A stretch of 12,989 nt of DNA from Bacteroidota bacterium (lineage in GTDB: Bacteria; Bacteroidota; Bacteroidia; Bacteroidales; Prolixibacteraceae). A program made the position numbers and the translations under genes. How positions within the stretch are numbered: position 1 is the stretch's first letter; every line of letters begins with the position of its first letter. The stretch is taken from assembly GCA_023393265.1 (NCBI GenBank), contig JAEWME010000405.1:1-12989 (forward strand). The letters run 5' to 3'. The notes under the pieces are model-generated. The model ran no database searches, was not told the origin of the DNA, and was given only the letters and a program-made list of their open reading frames with translations. This document shows positions 1 through 6,586 of the stretch, piece by piece.

Positions 1-242
1 TACACTAAATATTATTCGAAACAAAATCGTCTACCGGGTTTTCGCTGTAGTTCAAAGACAAACACCTTATGTGGATCTTTTGAAATTTGCAGCATAAAAA
101 ATGACCCGAAAATTTGGTTTTGTCTTAGAATACAAGATACAAGCGTTTAGTGAATAAAAATAATCAAAATTCTGAAGAATATAAAATAGTGCTAGATGAC
201 TAATGAAGTAAGTAATGAGAATAATATGTTGTCGTATTCCAA

Positions 243-275
243 CCTCTTAAAGAGGGCAATTACAAATTGTAATTG
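243..275. repeat. Two adjacent palindromes
   Basis: Two inverted repeats lie next to each other with one base between them. The first (243-255) has 6-bp arms CCTCTT and AAGAGG around one central base. The second (257-275) has perfect 9-bp arms CAATTACAA and TTGTAATTG around one central base. As RNA the second would fold as a 7-bp stem with a 5-nt loop. No T-run follows on either strand, so it is not a standard terminator. Function unknown; a protein-binding site or a small structured RNA is possible. Confidence 0.5.
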
Positions 276-295
276 GCGTAAGTTTTATGCAGAGA

Positions 296-316
296 AAAGT
301 CACCGTTAGTGAATTT
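296..316 (-). terminator. Weak terminator-like hairpin
   Basis: The arms AAAGTCAC (296-303) and GTGAATTT (309-316) pair at seven of eight positions around a 5-nt loop. On the minus strand the hairpin is followed by a short TTT-rich tail. The left arm shares the 10-mer AAAAGTCACC with the strong tRNA terminator at 402-431, so it may be a backup terminator or a decayed copy of it. Confidence 0.3.
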
Positions 317-401
317 AGTAGTAGGAATAGAAATACAACATTATATTGTTTTTCATACTTAAAATCTATCAACCCAATGGAAAATAAAACATCTGGAAAA
401 T

Positions 402-431
402 AAAAAAGTCACCCGGCAACCGAGTGACTTT
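402..431 (-). terminator. Rho-independent terminator of tRNA-Val
   Basis: Read on the minus strand, this is an eight-pair outer stem (AAAGTCAC with GTGACTTT) continued by four more pairs (TCGG with CCGG, including one G-T wobble) around a 3-nt loop, followed by a run of T residues. It begins 2 nt after the tRNA-Val gene on the same strand, as expected for a tRNA terminator. Confidence 0.9.
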
Positions 432-433
432 AG

Positions 434-508
434 TGGGCGGTGAGGGATTCGAACCCCCGACCCTCTGGGTGTAAACCAGATGCTCTGAACCAGCTGAGCT
501 AACCGCCC
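434..508 (-). tRNA. tRNA-Val (anticodon TAC)
   Basis: The minus strand folds into a full 75-nt cloverleaf. The seven-pair acceptor stem GGGCGGT/ACCGCCC has discriminator A at 434; the D-stem is GCTC/GAGC; the anticodon stem is TCTGG/CCAGA with loop TTTACAC, giving anticodon TAC for valine GUN codons. The T-stem GGGGG/CCCTC holds the canonical loop TTCGAAT. The 3' CCA is not encoded and must be added after transcription. It lies downstream of folC on the same strand but has its own promoter (545-575) and terminator (402-431), so it is probably an independent unit. Confidence 0.97.
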
Positions 509-544
509 TTGTTTTGTTGAACGCGCTTGTTTTTAAAAGCGATG

Positions 545-575
545 CAAAGATATATGCGTTTTTTGAATGCGCAAG
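545..575 (-). promoter_or_regulatory. Promoter of tRNA-Val
   Basis: The minus strand carries TATCTTTG (552 to 545), a perfect match to the Bacteroidota -7 box TAnnTTTG. A TTG sits 19 nt upstream (574-572), the expected distance for the -33 box. Transcription would start near 540, about 30 nt before the tRNA. The site lies between the folC stop and the tRNA. Confidence 0.75.
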
Positions 576-594
576 CGAATCGCGAAAAAAAATA

Positions 595-1893
595 TCACAA
601 AATTTCGGCTACTACAAAGGTACTTCCGCCAACGAATACAAGGTCGTTGGGGTCCGCATTTTCGCGTGCCGACAAAAGCGCCTGACGAACAGTGGGATAA
701 CAATCACCCTTCAAACCAAAACGGCTGGCCTTGGCCTGAAGCTCTTCCGGCGCGGTGGCACGGGGAATTTCTGCCCGCGTGAAATAATATCGGGCATTGG
801 TTGGCAAAAGCGCCAAAACATGGCTTTGATCTTTGTCATTTACCATGCCAATCACAATATGCAATTCTTCCCATGCTGTCTGGTTAATTTGCTCAACAAC
901 CAGTTTGATGCCTGCCGGATTGTGGCCCGTGTCGCAAACCGTCAACGGATTGTGCCCAATAATTTGCCAGCGCCCAAGTAGGCCGGTATTGGCAATTGTA
1001 TTTTCCAGCCCTTTGCGTACTGTAATTTCAGGTAAATCCCATCCAAGCCCGCGCAACACGTCGACAACCTGCAAAACCGTTGGCACATTGTGCCGTTGGT
1101 AAATCCCCAGCAAATCAACCCGCAAATCAGGATAAACCACTTGCTCATCCTGCCTGATGTTCATGCTTTGTTTTCCGTCGAGGGTTCGCATCGAATACTC
1201 CACCTTGTATTTCTGGTCGGCAAACAGCAAACCAGCACCCATCTTTTCGGCAAAAGCAGTAAAAACAGGACTTGTTTCATCCTGCGATTCGCCAACCACG
1301 ACAGGTATGCCATTTTTGATGATTCCAGCTTTTTCGGCTGCAATTTTGGGCAAAGTGTCGCCCAGTAAGGCCATATGATCGAAGCTGATGTTGGTGATAA
1401 CCGAAACTTCAGGCATGATAATATTGGTAGAATCGAGGCGGCCACCCAGTCCCACTTCGATGACAGCCACATCCACTTTTTCGCTCCGGAAATAATCGAG
1501 AGCCATTGAAACAGTTAGTTCGAAGAATGATGGTTCGAGCTTTTCACTTTCATTTTTCAGAAGAAACGATTCGGTGAATGCCACAACAGCTTCTTCTGTG
1601 ATCATTTGTCCATTCACCTTGATTCGTTCGCGAAAATCCTTCAGGTGCGGCGACGTGTACAAACCAGTCTTAAATCCTGCTTCCTGAAGAATAGATCCCA
1701 GCATGTGCGAAACCGAACCCTTTCCATTGGTTCCGGCAACATGAATGGTTTTGAATGAACGGTGCGGATGCGCATACATTTCGTCGAGCCGGATGGTATT
1801 ATCGAGGTTATCTTTGTAGGCGGCGGCACCAGTTCGCTGAAACATAGGCAACTGGCTGTATAAATAATCGAGTACCTGCTGATAGGATTTCAT
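595..1893 (-). CDS. folC: Bifunctional folylpolyglutamate / dihydrofolate synthase
   Basis: This Mur-ligase-family enzyme adds glutamate to folates in the cytoplasm, using ATP, and usually also makes dihydrofolate from dihydropteroate. The 432 residues match the family's usual length. Visible family signatures are the P-loop HVAGTNGKGS (51-60), YTSPHL (79-84), the EVGLGGRLDSTN block (146-157), FDH (171-173), AEKAGIIK (186-193) with the lysine expected to be carbamylated, and DTGHNPAG (321-328) at the start of the C-terminal domain. The C-terminus ends in the usual VGGSTFVVAE motif. The start at 1893 gives the expected N-terminus (a helix before the P-loop). It is divergent from the PhoH gene and ends 86 nt before tRNA-Val. 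No clear promoter or terminator of its own is seen. Confidence 0.96.
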   Translation of the reverse strand: MKSYQQVLDYLYSQLPMFQRTGAAAYKDNLDNTIRLDEMYAHPHRSFKTIHVAGTNGKGSVSHMLGSILQEAGFKTGLYTSPHLKDFRERIKVNGQMITEEAVVAFTESFLLKNESEKLEPSFFELTVSMALDYFRSEKVDVAVIEVGLGGRLDSTNIIMPEVSVITNISFDHMALLGDTLPKIAAEKAGIIKNGIPVVVGESQDETSPVFTAFAEKMGAGLLFADQKYKVEYSMRTLDGKQSMNIRQDEQVVYPDLRVDLLGIYQRHNVPTVLQVVDVLRGLGWDLPEITVRKGLENTIANTGLLGRWQIIGHNPLTVCDTGHNPAGIKLVVEQINQTAWEELHIVIGMVNDKDQSHVLALLPTNARYYFTRAEIPRATAPEELQAKASRFGLKGDCYPTVRQALLSARENADPNDLVFVGGSTFVVAEIL

Positions 1894-1986
1894 TTCAAAA
1901 AAAACTTATGAACATCAGTTAAAAAGTTGAGCTCCAAAATTGAGAATTTAACGGCTACGAAAATCATGAATCCGTTCTTAATTTCC

Positions 1987-1994
1987 TAATTTTA
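1987..1994 (+). promoter_or_regulatory. Possible -7 box of the PhoH gene
   Basis: TAATTTTA differs from the TAnnTTTG consensus only at the last base. It lies 22 nt before the ATG at 2017 and would give a leader of about 18 nt. No clear -33 TTTG is seen at the right distance, so this is only a candidate. Confidence 0.3.
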
Positions 1995-2016
1995 GGGAAA
2001 CCTTAAAGATTTGGCG

Positions 2017-3348
2017 ATGGCGAAGAAAAAGCAGATCAAGATTTTCGTGTTGGACACCAATGTGATCCTGCACGATCATACCAGTATTTACCAGTTTCAG
2101 GATAACGACATTGTAATCCCGATAACTGTTTTGGAGGAACTGGACAAGTTCAAGCGCGGTAACGACCCGATCAACTTTCAGGCACGCGAATTTGTCCGCG
2201 AACTCGATGAAATTATAGGTGATAAACTTTTTAACGGAGGAGTCAAACTTGGGCAGGACAAAGGAAAATTAATCATCGAAACAGGAAAGCCCATGCCTGA
2301 GGAGATGAAACAATCATTCAGGGAAGATATTCCCGATCACCGGATACTGGCAATTGCCATGCACATCATGCAAAAATATCCGGAACGGCCAACCATATTA
2401 GTTTCGAAAGACATCAATTTGCGGATGAAGGCCAAATCGTTGAAAATTCAGGCCGAAGATTATTACAACGACAAGGTAAAAGACATTCATTTGCTGAACA
2501 AAACGGTAACCGAATTTGAGAATTTCAACGACACTTTTATTGAGCGGCTTTACGGTGAAAATTCCATCCCGATTGAACAACTGGAATTGCAGGCGACACC
2601 GGAAATCAACGAATATTTCATCATGAAATCGCCCAAAGCGAGCGTTTTAGGTAGGTACGATGGTGGACAGAAAAGCATGGTACGGGTGGAGAAAAAAACG
2701 GCCTACGGAATCAAACCCCGAAATGCTGAGCAAACATTCAGCCTCGATGCCCTTTTTAACCCCGAAATAAAGCTGGTGGCGCTCACCGGGAAAGCCGGAA
2801 CGGGCAAAACGCTGCTGGCGCTGGCTGCCGCACTTGAACAGCACAAAAGTTTCGGACAAATTTTGCTGGCGCGGCCAATCGTGGCGCTGAGCAACCGCGA
2901 CCTCGGCTACCTGCCGGGCGATGCGCAGGAGAAAATAAACCCCTACATGCAGCCTTTGTTTGATAACCTGGCGGTGATAAAACACAACTACAACCCGCGC
3001 AGCACCGAATTCCAGAAGATTGAAGAATTGCTGAAAGACGAACGGTTAATCATCACGCCGCTGGCATACATCCGCGGGCGCAGTCTTTCTAATTCCTATT
3101 TCATCATCGACGAGGCACAAAACCTGACGCCACACGAAATAAAAACCATCATCACGCGGGCCGGCGAAGGCACCAAGCTGGTTTTCACCGGCGACCTTCA
3201 GCAAATAGACTCGCCGTATCTGGATATGAAATCGAATGGATTGGCTTACATGACCGATAAAATGAAAGATCACGAGGTTTTTGCGCATGTGAACCTCTTG
3301 AAAGGAGAAAGAAGTTACCTGGCCGAACTTGCCAGCGATTTATTGTAA
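2017..3348 (+). CDS. phoH: PIN domain-PhoH family ATPase (PhoH2 type)
   Basis: This is a fusion of an N-terminal PIN nuclease domain with a C-terminal PhoH P-loop ATPase; characterised PhoH2 proteins act as RNA helicase/ribonucleases. The PIN domain starts at FVLDTNVILHD (D13) and continues through VLEELDKF and DHRILAIAM, which supply further acidic metal ligands, to about residue 140. The ATPase has Walker A GKAGTGKT at about 258-265 and Walker B FIIDEAQN with D365/E366, followed by FTGDLQQID. The protein is 443 residues, a normal length. I chose the ATG at 2017; an in-frame TTG at 2011 would add two residues but sits closer to the candidate -7 box. The gene is monocistronic, with a strong terminator at 3381-3420. 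Its cellular role, possibly RNA turnover under stress, is inferred from the family. The name comes from homology and does not prove phosphate control. Confidence 0.95.
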   Translation: MAKKKQIKIFVLDTNVILHDHTSIYQFQDNDIVIPITVLEELDKFKRGNDPINFQAREFVRELDEIIGDKLFNGGVKLGQDKGKLIIETGKPMPEEMKQSFREDIPDHRILAIAMHIMQKYPERPTILVSKDINLRMKAKSLKIQAEDYYNDKVKDIHLLNKTVTEFENFNDTFIERLYGENSIPIEQLELQATPEINEYFIMKSPKASVLGRYDGGQKSMVRVEKKTAYGIKPRNAEQTFSLDALFNPEIKLVALTGKAGTGKTLLALAAALEQHKSFGQILLARPIVALSNRDLGYLPGDAQEKINPYMQPLFDNLAVIKHNYNPRSTEFQKIEELLKDERLIITPLAYIRGRSLSNSYFIIDEAQNLTPHEIKTIITRAGEGTKLVFTGDLQQIDSPYLDMKSNGLAYMTDKMKDHEVFAHVNLLKGERSYLAELASDLL

Positions 3349-3380
3349 ATGCAGGTTAAATTTAAGCAGTTTCTATATTT

Positions 3381-3420
3381 TGATCCGGCAGCTTATTCAT
3401 TTGCCGGATCAGTTTTTTTA
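3381..3420 (+). terminator. Terminator of the PhoH gene
   Basis: A perfect 10-bp stem, TGATCCGGCA (3381-3390) with TGCCGGATCA (3402-3411), encloses an 11-nt loop and is followed by GTTTTTTT. The T-run lies only on the plus strand, so it ends the PhoH transcript. It also runs into the stop codon (3418-3420) of the converging minus-strand gene. Confidence 0.92.
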
Positions 3421-3765
3421 CGACTTATTCCACCTGCTGAACATGAGGCGAAGCAAAACTCGGTCGGCAAAAAGAATAAAATTCAGGATAAAAGCAATTA
3501 AAATAAACGGTATCAGATTATTCGAAACAAAGTCAAGCATCTGCCCGAAAATTTCTTTGTTGGCCAAATAATAAATTCCGCCAGCCACGGAAAGCAAACC
3601 CACTACCACGACAACAATCGAAAAATATTCGCGCAGATCGGTTCTCCATTGGCGACGCCGAACAATTACCCCGGAAAGTTTCAGGGCAAAATCAGCAGGA
3701 AGTTTGTAGGCCGGTTCTGCCTTCAGCGACCGGTCAATCAGGTGTTCCAATTCTTTATTTTCCAT
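3418..3765 (-). CDS. Small two-helix membrane protein, possible anti-sigma factor
   Basis: I do not recognise this 115-residue protein by family. It has a charged N-terminal part of about 47 residues (ELEHLIDRSLKAEP, then PADFALKLSGVIVRRRQWR), a very hydrophobic helix at about 48-68, a short linker, a second helix at about 83-101 and a basic C-terminus. Its start overlaps the 3' end of the ECF sigma gene by 11 nt and is preceded by a good Shine-Dalgarno site, so the two are almost surely co-transcribed and translationally coupled. That position, with an N-terminal soluble part before a membrane anchor, is typical of anti-sigma factors. It has no cysteine and only one histidine, so the HxxxCxxC zinc anti-sigma motif is absent. 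The anti-sigma role is inference from position only. Confidence 0.85.
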   Translation of the reverse strand: MENKELEHLIDRSLKAEPAYKLPADFALKLSGVIVRRRQWRTDLREYFSIVVVVVGLLSVAGGIYYLANKEIFGQMLDFVSNNLIPFILIAFILNFILFADRVLLRLMFSRWNKS

Positions 3766-4336
3766 GACTAATCTCCTTCACGTTTAACAAGCTGTCGTCG
3801 TCGACCACAAACTTAAGTTTTTCTTTTAAAAGCGCTTTGGCCCGAAACAAATAACTCTTAATTGTTCCCTCGGGCATTCCGGTTATCTGCTCCACCTCCT
3901 GGTACGAAAACTCTTCGAGATGAAACAAAGTCAACACCGTGCGATACTGAACAGGTAACAGTTCAATTTGCTCGCGGAGGTAACGGTACAAATCGGCCTT
4001 TTCGTAATCGGCACTCCCAAAATCCTTCAGATTTCGCAAAGCAACCGAGTCGTCCACATCAACCATATCGCCTTTTTTAAATTTCCGGAGGTAATTGATG
4101 GATGTGTTGTAAGCAATGGTGGCAATCCAGGTCGAGAGTTTGCACTCGAACCGGTATTTATCCATGTTCTGAAAAACCTTCAGGAAAACCTCCTGACAAA
4201 TGTCTTCCAGTTCGTCGTGCCGCTGAATCAGTCGCCCGGTAATATGAACAACCAGCTTTTGGTGCTGATTGACCAAAAACGTAAAAGCATTCATATTCCC
4301 GTTCAATATCTGGGTGACTAATTCTTTGTCGTTCAT
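3755..4336 (-). CDS. RNA polymerase ECF-type sigma-70 factor
   Basis: An alternative sigma factor that directs RNA polymerase to a specific set of promoters. Counting from the ATG at 4336 it has 193 residues, the usual ECF size. Region 2 spans about residues 20-90, with DELEDICQEVFLKVFQNM and YRFECKLSTWIATIAYN before NYLRK, the part that contacts the -10 element. Region 4 spans about 122-175, with LLPVQYRTVLTLFHLEEFSY and the helix-turn-helix ITGMPEGTIKSYLFRAK. Regions 3 and 1.1 are absent, as in ECF factors. An upstream in-frame ATG at 4423 would add 29 residues unlike the family N-terminus, so I prefer MNDKELV at 4336. Its 3' end overlaps the next gene by 11 nt. A DUF6249-like gene diverges from it and may be a target. 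The promoters it recognises are not known from the sequence. Confidence 0.93.
   Translation of the reverse strand: MNDKELVTQILNGNMNAFTFLVNQHQKLVVHITGRLIQRHDELEDICQEVFLKVFQNMDKYRFECKLSTWIATIAYNTSINYLRKFKKGDMVDVDDSVALRNLKDFGSADYEKADLYRYLREQIELLPVQYRTVLTLFHLEEFSYQEVEQITGMPEGTIKSYLFRAKALLKEKLKFVVDDDSLLNVKEISHGK
3773..3778 (-). promoter_or_regulatory. Shine-Dalgarno site inside the sigma gene
   Basis: AAGGAG on the minus strand lies 7 nt before the ATG at 3765 and within the last codons of the sigma gene. Strong Shine-Dalgarno sites are uncommon in Bacteroidota, so this one suggests coupled, re-initiated translation of the small membrane protein. It also supports 3765 as the start. Confidence 0.55.
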
Positions 4337-4363
4337 ACGCAGGTTTGACAGCAAGCTGTTGGC

Positions 4364-4425
4364 AAATGTTGCATAAAATTGCACATATTTTTCCTGAAAA
4401 AAAGATGAACTCAACTGCAACATTT
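4364..4425. repeat. 10-bp inverted repeat upstream of the sigma gene
   Basis: AAATGTTGCA (4364-4373) recurs as its exact reverse complement TGCAACATTT (4416-4425), with 42 nt between the arms. Both copies lie in the 140-bp region between the divergent sigma and DUF6249-like genes. It could bind a dimeric regulator or form a leader hairpin. One such repeat at this spacing is about what chance allows in a window this size, so its meaning is uncertain. Confidence 0.35.
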
Positions 4426-4476
4426 CATGGGAACTCCCTGTCAGATGATTCAGAAAAACATTAAAAAACGGAAATT

Positions 4477-4875
4477 ATGGGAATGAATGATGTATTGATG
4501 ACGGCAGTGGTTTTTTTTGCCATCTTCCAGATTCTGAAAAATTTTACCGACTTCCTGCTGAAGCGGAAAATAATTAAAGCCGGACATTTCGAAAACGCCG
4601 GGATTCTCGACCAGAAAGTTGCATCGGCCAACTTTGATACCCGTGAAGACAATAAATATCCTTCGCTTAAATGGGGGCTGGTTGCTTTCTTCGCCGGAAT
4701 TGGTTTGATAATCATCAACCAGATGAGCCCAAACCTGACTAACGGCGAATACTGGGACAGTAACCACCGAAATTTTATGGAACACAGCCTTCTCCCGTTT
4801 GGCATCGAACTGGTTTCCATCTCATTCGGGTTTATCGTTTATTTCATCATCGTAACTTTCTCGAAGAAGAAATAA
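4477..4875 (+). CDS. DUF6249-like three-helix membrane protein
   Basis: A 132-residue membrane protein of unknown function. Hydrophobic helices lie at about residues 5-27, 64-82 and 105-128. Between the first two is a polar segment (about 28-62) rich in charged residues, including KRKIIKAGHFEN. The C-terminus is KKK. The layout and sequence resemble DUF6249 proteins of Bacteroidota, but I cannot confirm the family without a search. It is transcribed away from the ECF sigma gene across a 140-bp shared region. This arrangement suggests it may be part of that sigma factor's regulon (inference). The ATG at 4477 is the first start; another in-frame ATG at 4483 is also possible. It converges on fmt, and no strong terminator is seen in the 94-bp gap. 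Confidence 0.85.
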   Translation: MGMNDVLMTAVVFFAIFQILKNFTDFLLKRKIIKAGHFENAGILDQKVASANFDTREDNKYPSLKWGLVAFFAGIGLIIINQMSPNLTNGEYWDSNHRNFMEHSLLPFGIELVSISFGFIVYFIIVTFSKKK

Positions 4876-4969
4876 AGGAGTTGAAAGTACGAAGGCAGAA
4901 GCAAGAAGATGGAAGTAACCAATTTCTGTCTCCTTATTTCAGCCTTTTTCTTTCGCCTTCAGTCGTTTT

Positions 4970-5944
4970 CTACATTTTTATCTGCCATTCGTCGATGCGG
5001 AACCCGCGAAGCAGCTCATCAACTTTCATCGACTTCTTTCCTGAAAGCTGAAGTTCATCAATCGAAATCCAACCATCGGGGCAGGCAATCCTGATAAATT
5101 TTTTGCCATCTGAATAAATGGTTCCGGGTGCGGCCGCAAAACCACTTGTATCTTTTGTCGCCCTGAATATTTTCGCGGTGAGCACTTCTTTTTTCACCTT
5201 ATGCTCCAGTTCAGTCCATGCCGCCGGATAAGGCGACAGTCCGCGAATGAGGTTTCTCACCGATTCGCAGTCGCGCGTCCAGTCGATCAGACAATCTTCC
5301 TTGAAAATCTTTGGCGCCGGTTTTATCCTTTCGGGCTGGTCAATCAACTGCTCCTGATCCACCGGCTCCACCTCGTTGTTTGCCAGCGCATCCACCGTTT
5401 TCAGGACTAGTTGCGCGCCGGTTTCCATCATCCGGTCGTGCAAGTCGCCCACGGTATCGTTTTCGCCAATGGCTACTTTTTCCTGAAAAATGATTCGTCC
5501 GGTGTCGATCTCCTGCGAAAGTAAAAATGTTGTTACGCCGGTTTCTGTTTCACCATTGATGATTGCCCAATTCAGCGGAGCAGCGCCCCGATACTGCGGC
5601 AAAAGCGACGCGTGGAGGTTAAAGGTGCCCATTGGCGGCATATTCCAAACCATTTCGGGCAGCATCCTGAAAGCAACCACAATCTGCAAATCGGCTTTCA
5701 GGCTTTCCAGTTCAGCAATAAACTCCGGATTCTTCAGCTTTTCCGGTTGCAAAACATTCAGGTTGCGCTCAACTGCAAACTTTTTCACTGCCGATTCGCT
5801 CAACTGGCGGCCCCGTCCTGCCGGTTTGTCGGGAGCAGTAATAACGCCCACCACATTGTAGCCACTGTCGACCAAAGCTTTCAGGCTCTCGACCGCGAAA
5901 TCGGGTGTGCCCATGAATATGATTCTGATTTCTTTCGGAAGCAT
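4970..5944 (-). CDS. fmt: Methionyl-tRNA formyltransferase
   Basis: This cytoplasmic enzyme transfers a formyl group from 10-formyltetrahydrofolate to the methionine on initiator tRNA. The 324 residues match the family. The N-terminal Rossmann domain begins with IRIIFMGTPDFAV, and the conserved substrate loop follows at APDKPAGRGR (37-46). The catalytic formyltransferase core shows FNLHASLLPQYRGAAPLNWA, with N109 and H111, then SQEIDTG with D147; these are the N-H-D triad of the family. The C-terminal domain (from about 210) carries FKEDCLIDW, LIRGLSPYPAAWT and a basic end. It sits apart from def, its frequent partner elsewhere. A well-formed promoter lies immediately upstream and predicts a leader of only about 7 nt. 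Confidence 0.97.
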   Translation of the reverse strand: MLPKEIRIIFMGTPDFAVESLKALVDSGYNVVGVITAPDKPAGRGRQLSESAVKKFAVERNLNVLQPEKLKNPEFIAELESLKADLQIVVAFRMLPEMVWNMPPMGTFNLHASLLPQYRGAAPLNWAIINGETETGVTTFLLSQEIDTGRIIFQEKVAIGENDTVGDLHDRMMETGAQLVLKTVDALANNEVEPVDQEQLIDQPERIKPAPKIFKEDCLIDWTRDCESVRNLIRGLSPYPAAWTELEHKVKKEVLTAKIFRATKDTSGFAAAPGTIYSDGKKFIRIACPDGWISIDELQLSGKKSMKVDELLRGFRIDEWQIKM

Positions 5945-5955
5945 CTTTTTTTTGA

Positions 5956-5985
5956 CAAAGATAAGCCAAGTGTTTCAACCACAAA
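5956..5985 (-). promoter_or_regulatory. Promoter of fmt
   Basis: On the minus strand TTTG (5985 to 5982) is followed after 18 nt by TATCTTTG (5963 to 5956), matching both the -33 and -7 boxes of the Bacteroidota housekeeping promoter. Transcription would start near 5951, giving a very short leader before the ATG at 5944. Confidence 0.8.
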
Positions 5986-6104
5986 AGGCAAATGGGAAAT
6001 GACCTTTCAGAAATAGCTACCACTTTAACCTGAAAAACAATGCAAACTAACGCGTCTGAAAATTAATTACTTAATATTCCATTAACAACATCTAAATAAT
6101 TACA

Positions 6105-6112
6105 TATATTTG
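6105..6112 (+). promoter_or_regulatory. Possible distal promoter -7 box
   Basis: TATATTTG matches TAnnTTTG exactly but has no clear TTTG about 19 nt upstream, in a very AT-rich context where chance matches are likely. If active it would give the CBM48 gene a leader of about 135 nt. Confidence 0.3.
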
Positions 6113-6214
6113 ATTTGCTGAACATTAGCCACACGTTAAAGTTAAATTAAAATGAAGTAATTGCTAAATAATTTTAACACAACAACTTAGCATACTCTGC
6201 TTTGTTGATTTAGC

Positions 6215-6222
6215 TAATTTTG
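6215..6222 (+). promoter_or_regulatory. -7 box of the CBM48 gene
   Basis: TAATTTTG is a perfect TAnnTTTG match. It predicts transcription from about 6227 and a 25-nt leader before the ATG at 6252. The nearest TTTG upstream (6201-6204) is only 10 nt away, so the -33 part is poor. Confidence 0.5.
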
Positions 6223-6251
6223 TATCAAAATAATCCTCAAACAATTTTATT

Positions 6252-6563
6252 ATGAGCCTGAAAAAACAATTTCTCAAATCGAAGCCGGTTTGCAAAGTGA
6301 CTTTCCGGTTGGATGCAGCAGACGCCGCAGGGGCAACCAAAGTTCAGTTGCTTGGCGACTTCAACAATTGGGACGAATCGTCTGAACCAATGAGCGCTTT
6401 AAAAACAAAAGATTTCACAACAACCCTCGAACTGGAAACAGGGAAAGAATACCAGTTCCGCTACCTGATTGACGGAGCTACATGGAAAAACGACCCGGAA
6501 GCCGACTATTTTGTAGGAAATAGTTTTGGCGAAGAAAACGGAGTTGTTTCAACAAATGCCTGA
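6252..6563 (+). CDS. Stand-alone CBM48 / isoamylase early-set domain protein
   Basis: The 103-residue protein is essentially one carbohydrate-binding module of the CBM48 type, the fold found at the N-terminus of glycogen-branching enzymes and in the AMPK beta subunit. Typical features are KVTFRLDA (about 15-22), the VQLLGDFNNWD core (about 32-42) with the conserved tryptophan, and EYQFRYLIDGATWKNDPEAD (about 67-86). It has no catalytic domain, signal peptide or membrane helix, so it is probably cytoplasmic. Binding to glycogen or starch-like glucan is expected from the family; a role in regulating or scaffolding glycogen enzymes is inference. No glycogen genes lie nearby. A strong bidirectional terminator follows. 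Confidence 0.9.
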   Translation: MSLKKQFLKSKPVCKVTFRLDAADAAGATKVQLLGDFNNWDESSEPMSALKTKDFTTTLELETGKEYQFRYLIDGATWKNDPEADYFVGNSFGEENGVVSTNA

Positions 6564-6586
6564 TTTCATCGCGCATTTTTGAAACG

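Larger units (their letters stand above)
1..433. other. AT-rich non-coding region
   Basis: I see no convincing gene in this stretch: no open frame of useful length resembles a protein, and stops occur in all frames. It is strongly AT-rich. It holds a pair of adjacent palindromes (243-275), a weak terminator-like hairpin (296-316) and the clear terminator of the minus-strand tRNA-Val (402-431). No perfect TAnnTTTG promoter box was found on either strand by eye. A decayed gene or a small RNA cannot be excluded, and the left neighbour lies outside the window. Confidence 0.6.
5945..6251. other. AT-rich divergent intergenic region
   Basis: This 307-bp gap separates minus-strand fmt from the plus-strand CBM48 gene. 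It holds the fmt promoter at its left end and two perfect TAnnTTTG boxes on the plus strand (6105-6112 and 6215-6222). A bulged hairpin lies between them: CAACAA (6180-6185) with TTGTTG (6202-6207), and AGCA with TGCT inside it. No gene is visible. Confidence 0.6.

Noticed and set aside
514..1148. Open frames on the opposite strand and other frames of folC (for example 514-981 and 833-1102)
   Set aside because: They lie over the well-supported folC, have no recognisable motifs and show low-quality composition, as expected of shadow frames.
3046..3571. Frames antisense to the PhoH gene and across its terminator (3046-3288, 3329-3571)
   Set aside because: They overlap well-supported genes and the terminator and show no family resemblance.
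4337..4423. 29-residue N-terminal extension of the sigma factor from the ATG at 4423
   Set aside because: The extension does not resemble ECF N-termini; the ATG at 4336 gives the usual length and start. The extension also overlaps the inverted repeat region.
4869..4940. Possible terminator between the DUF6249-like gene and fmt
   Set aside because: GAAATAAAGGAG and CTCCTTATTTC can pair with one bulge, but they are about 50 nt apart and no T-run follows on either strand.
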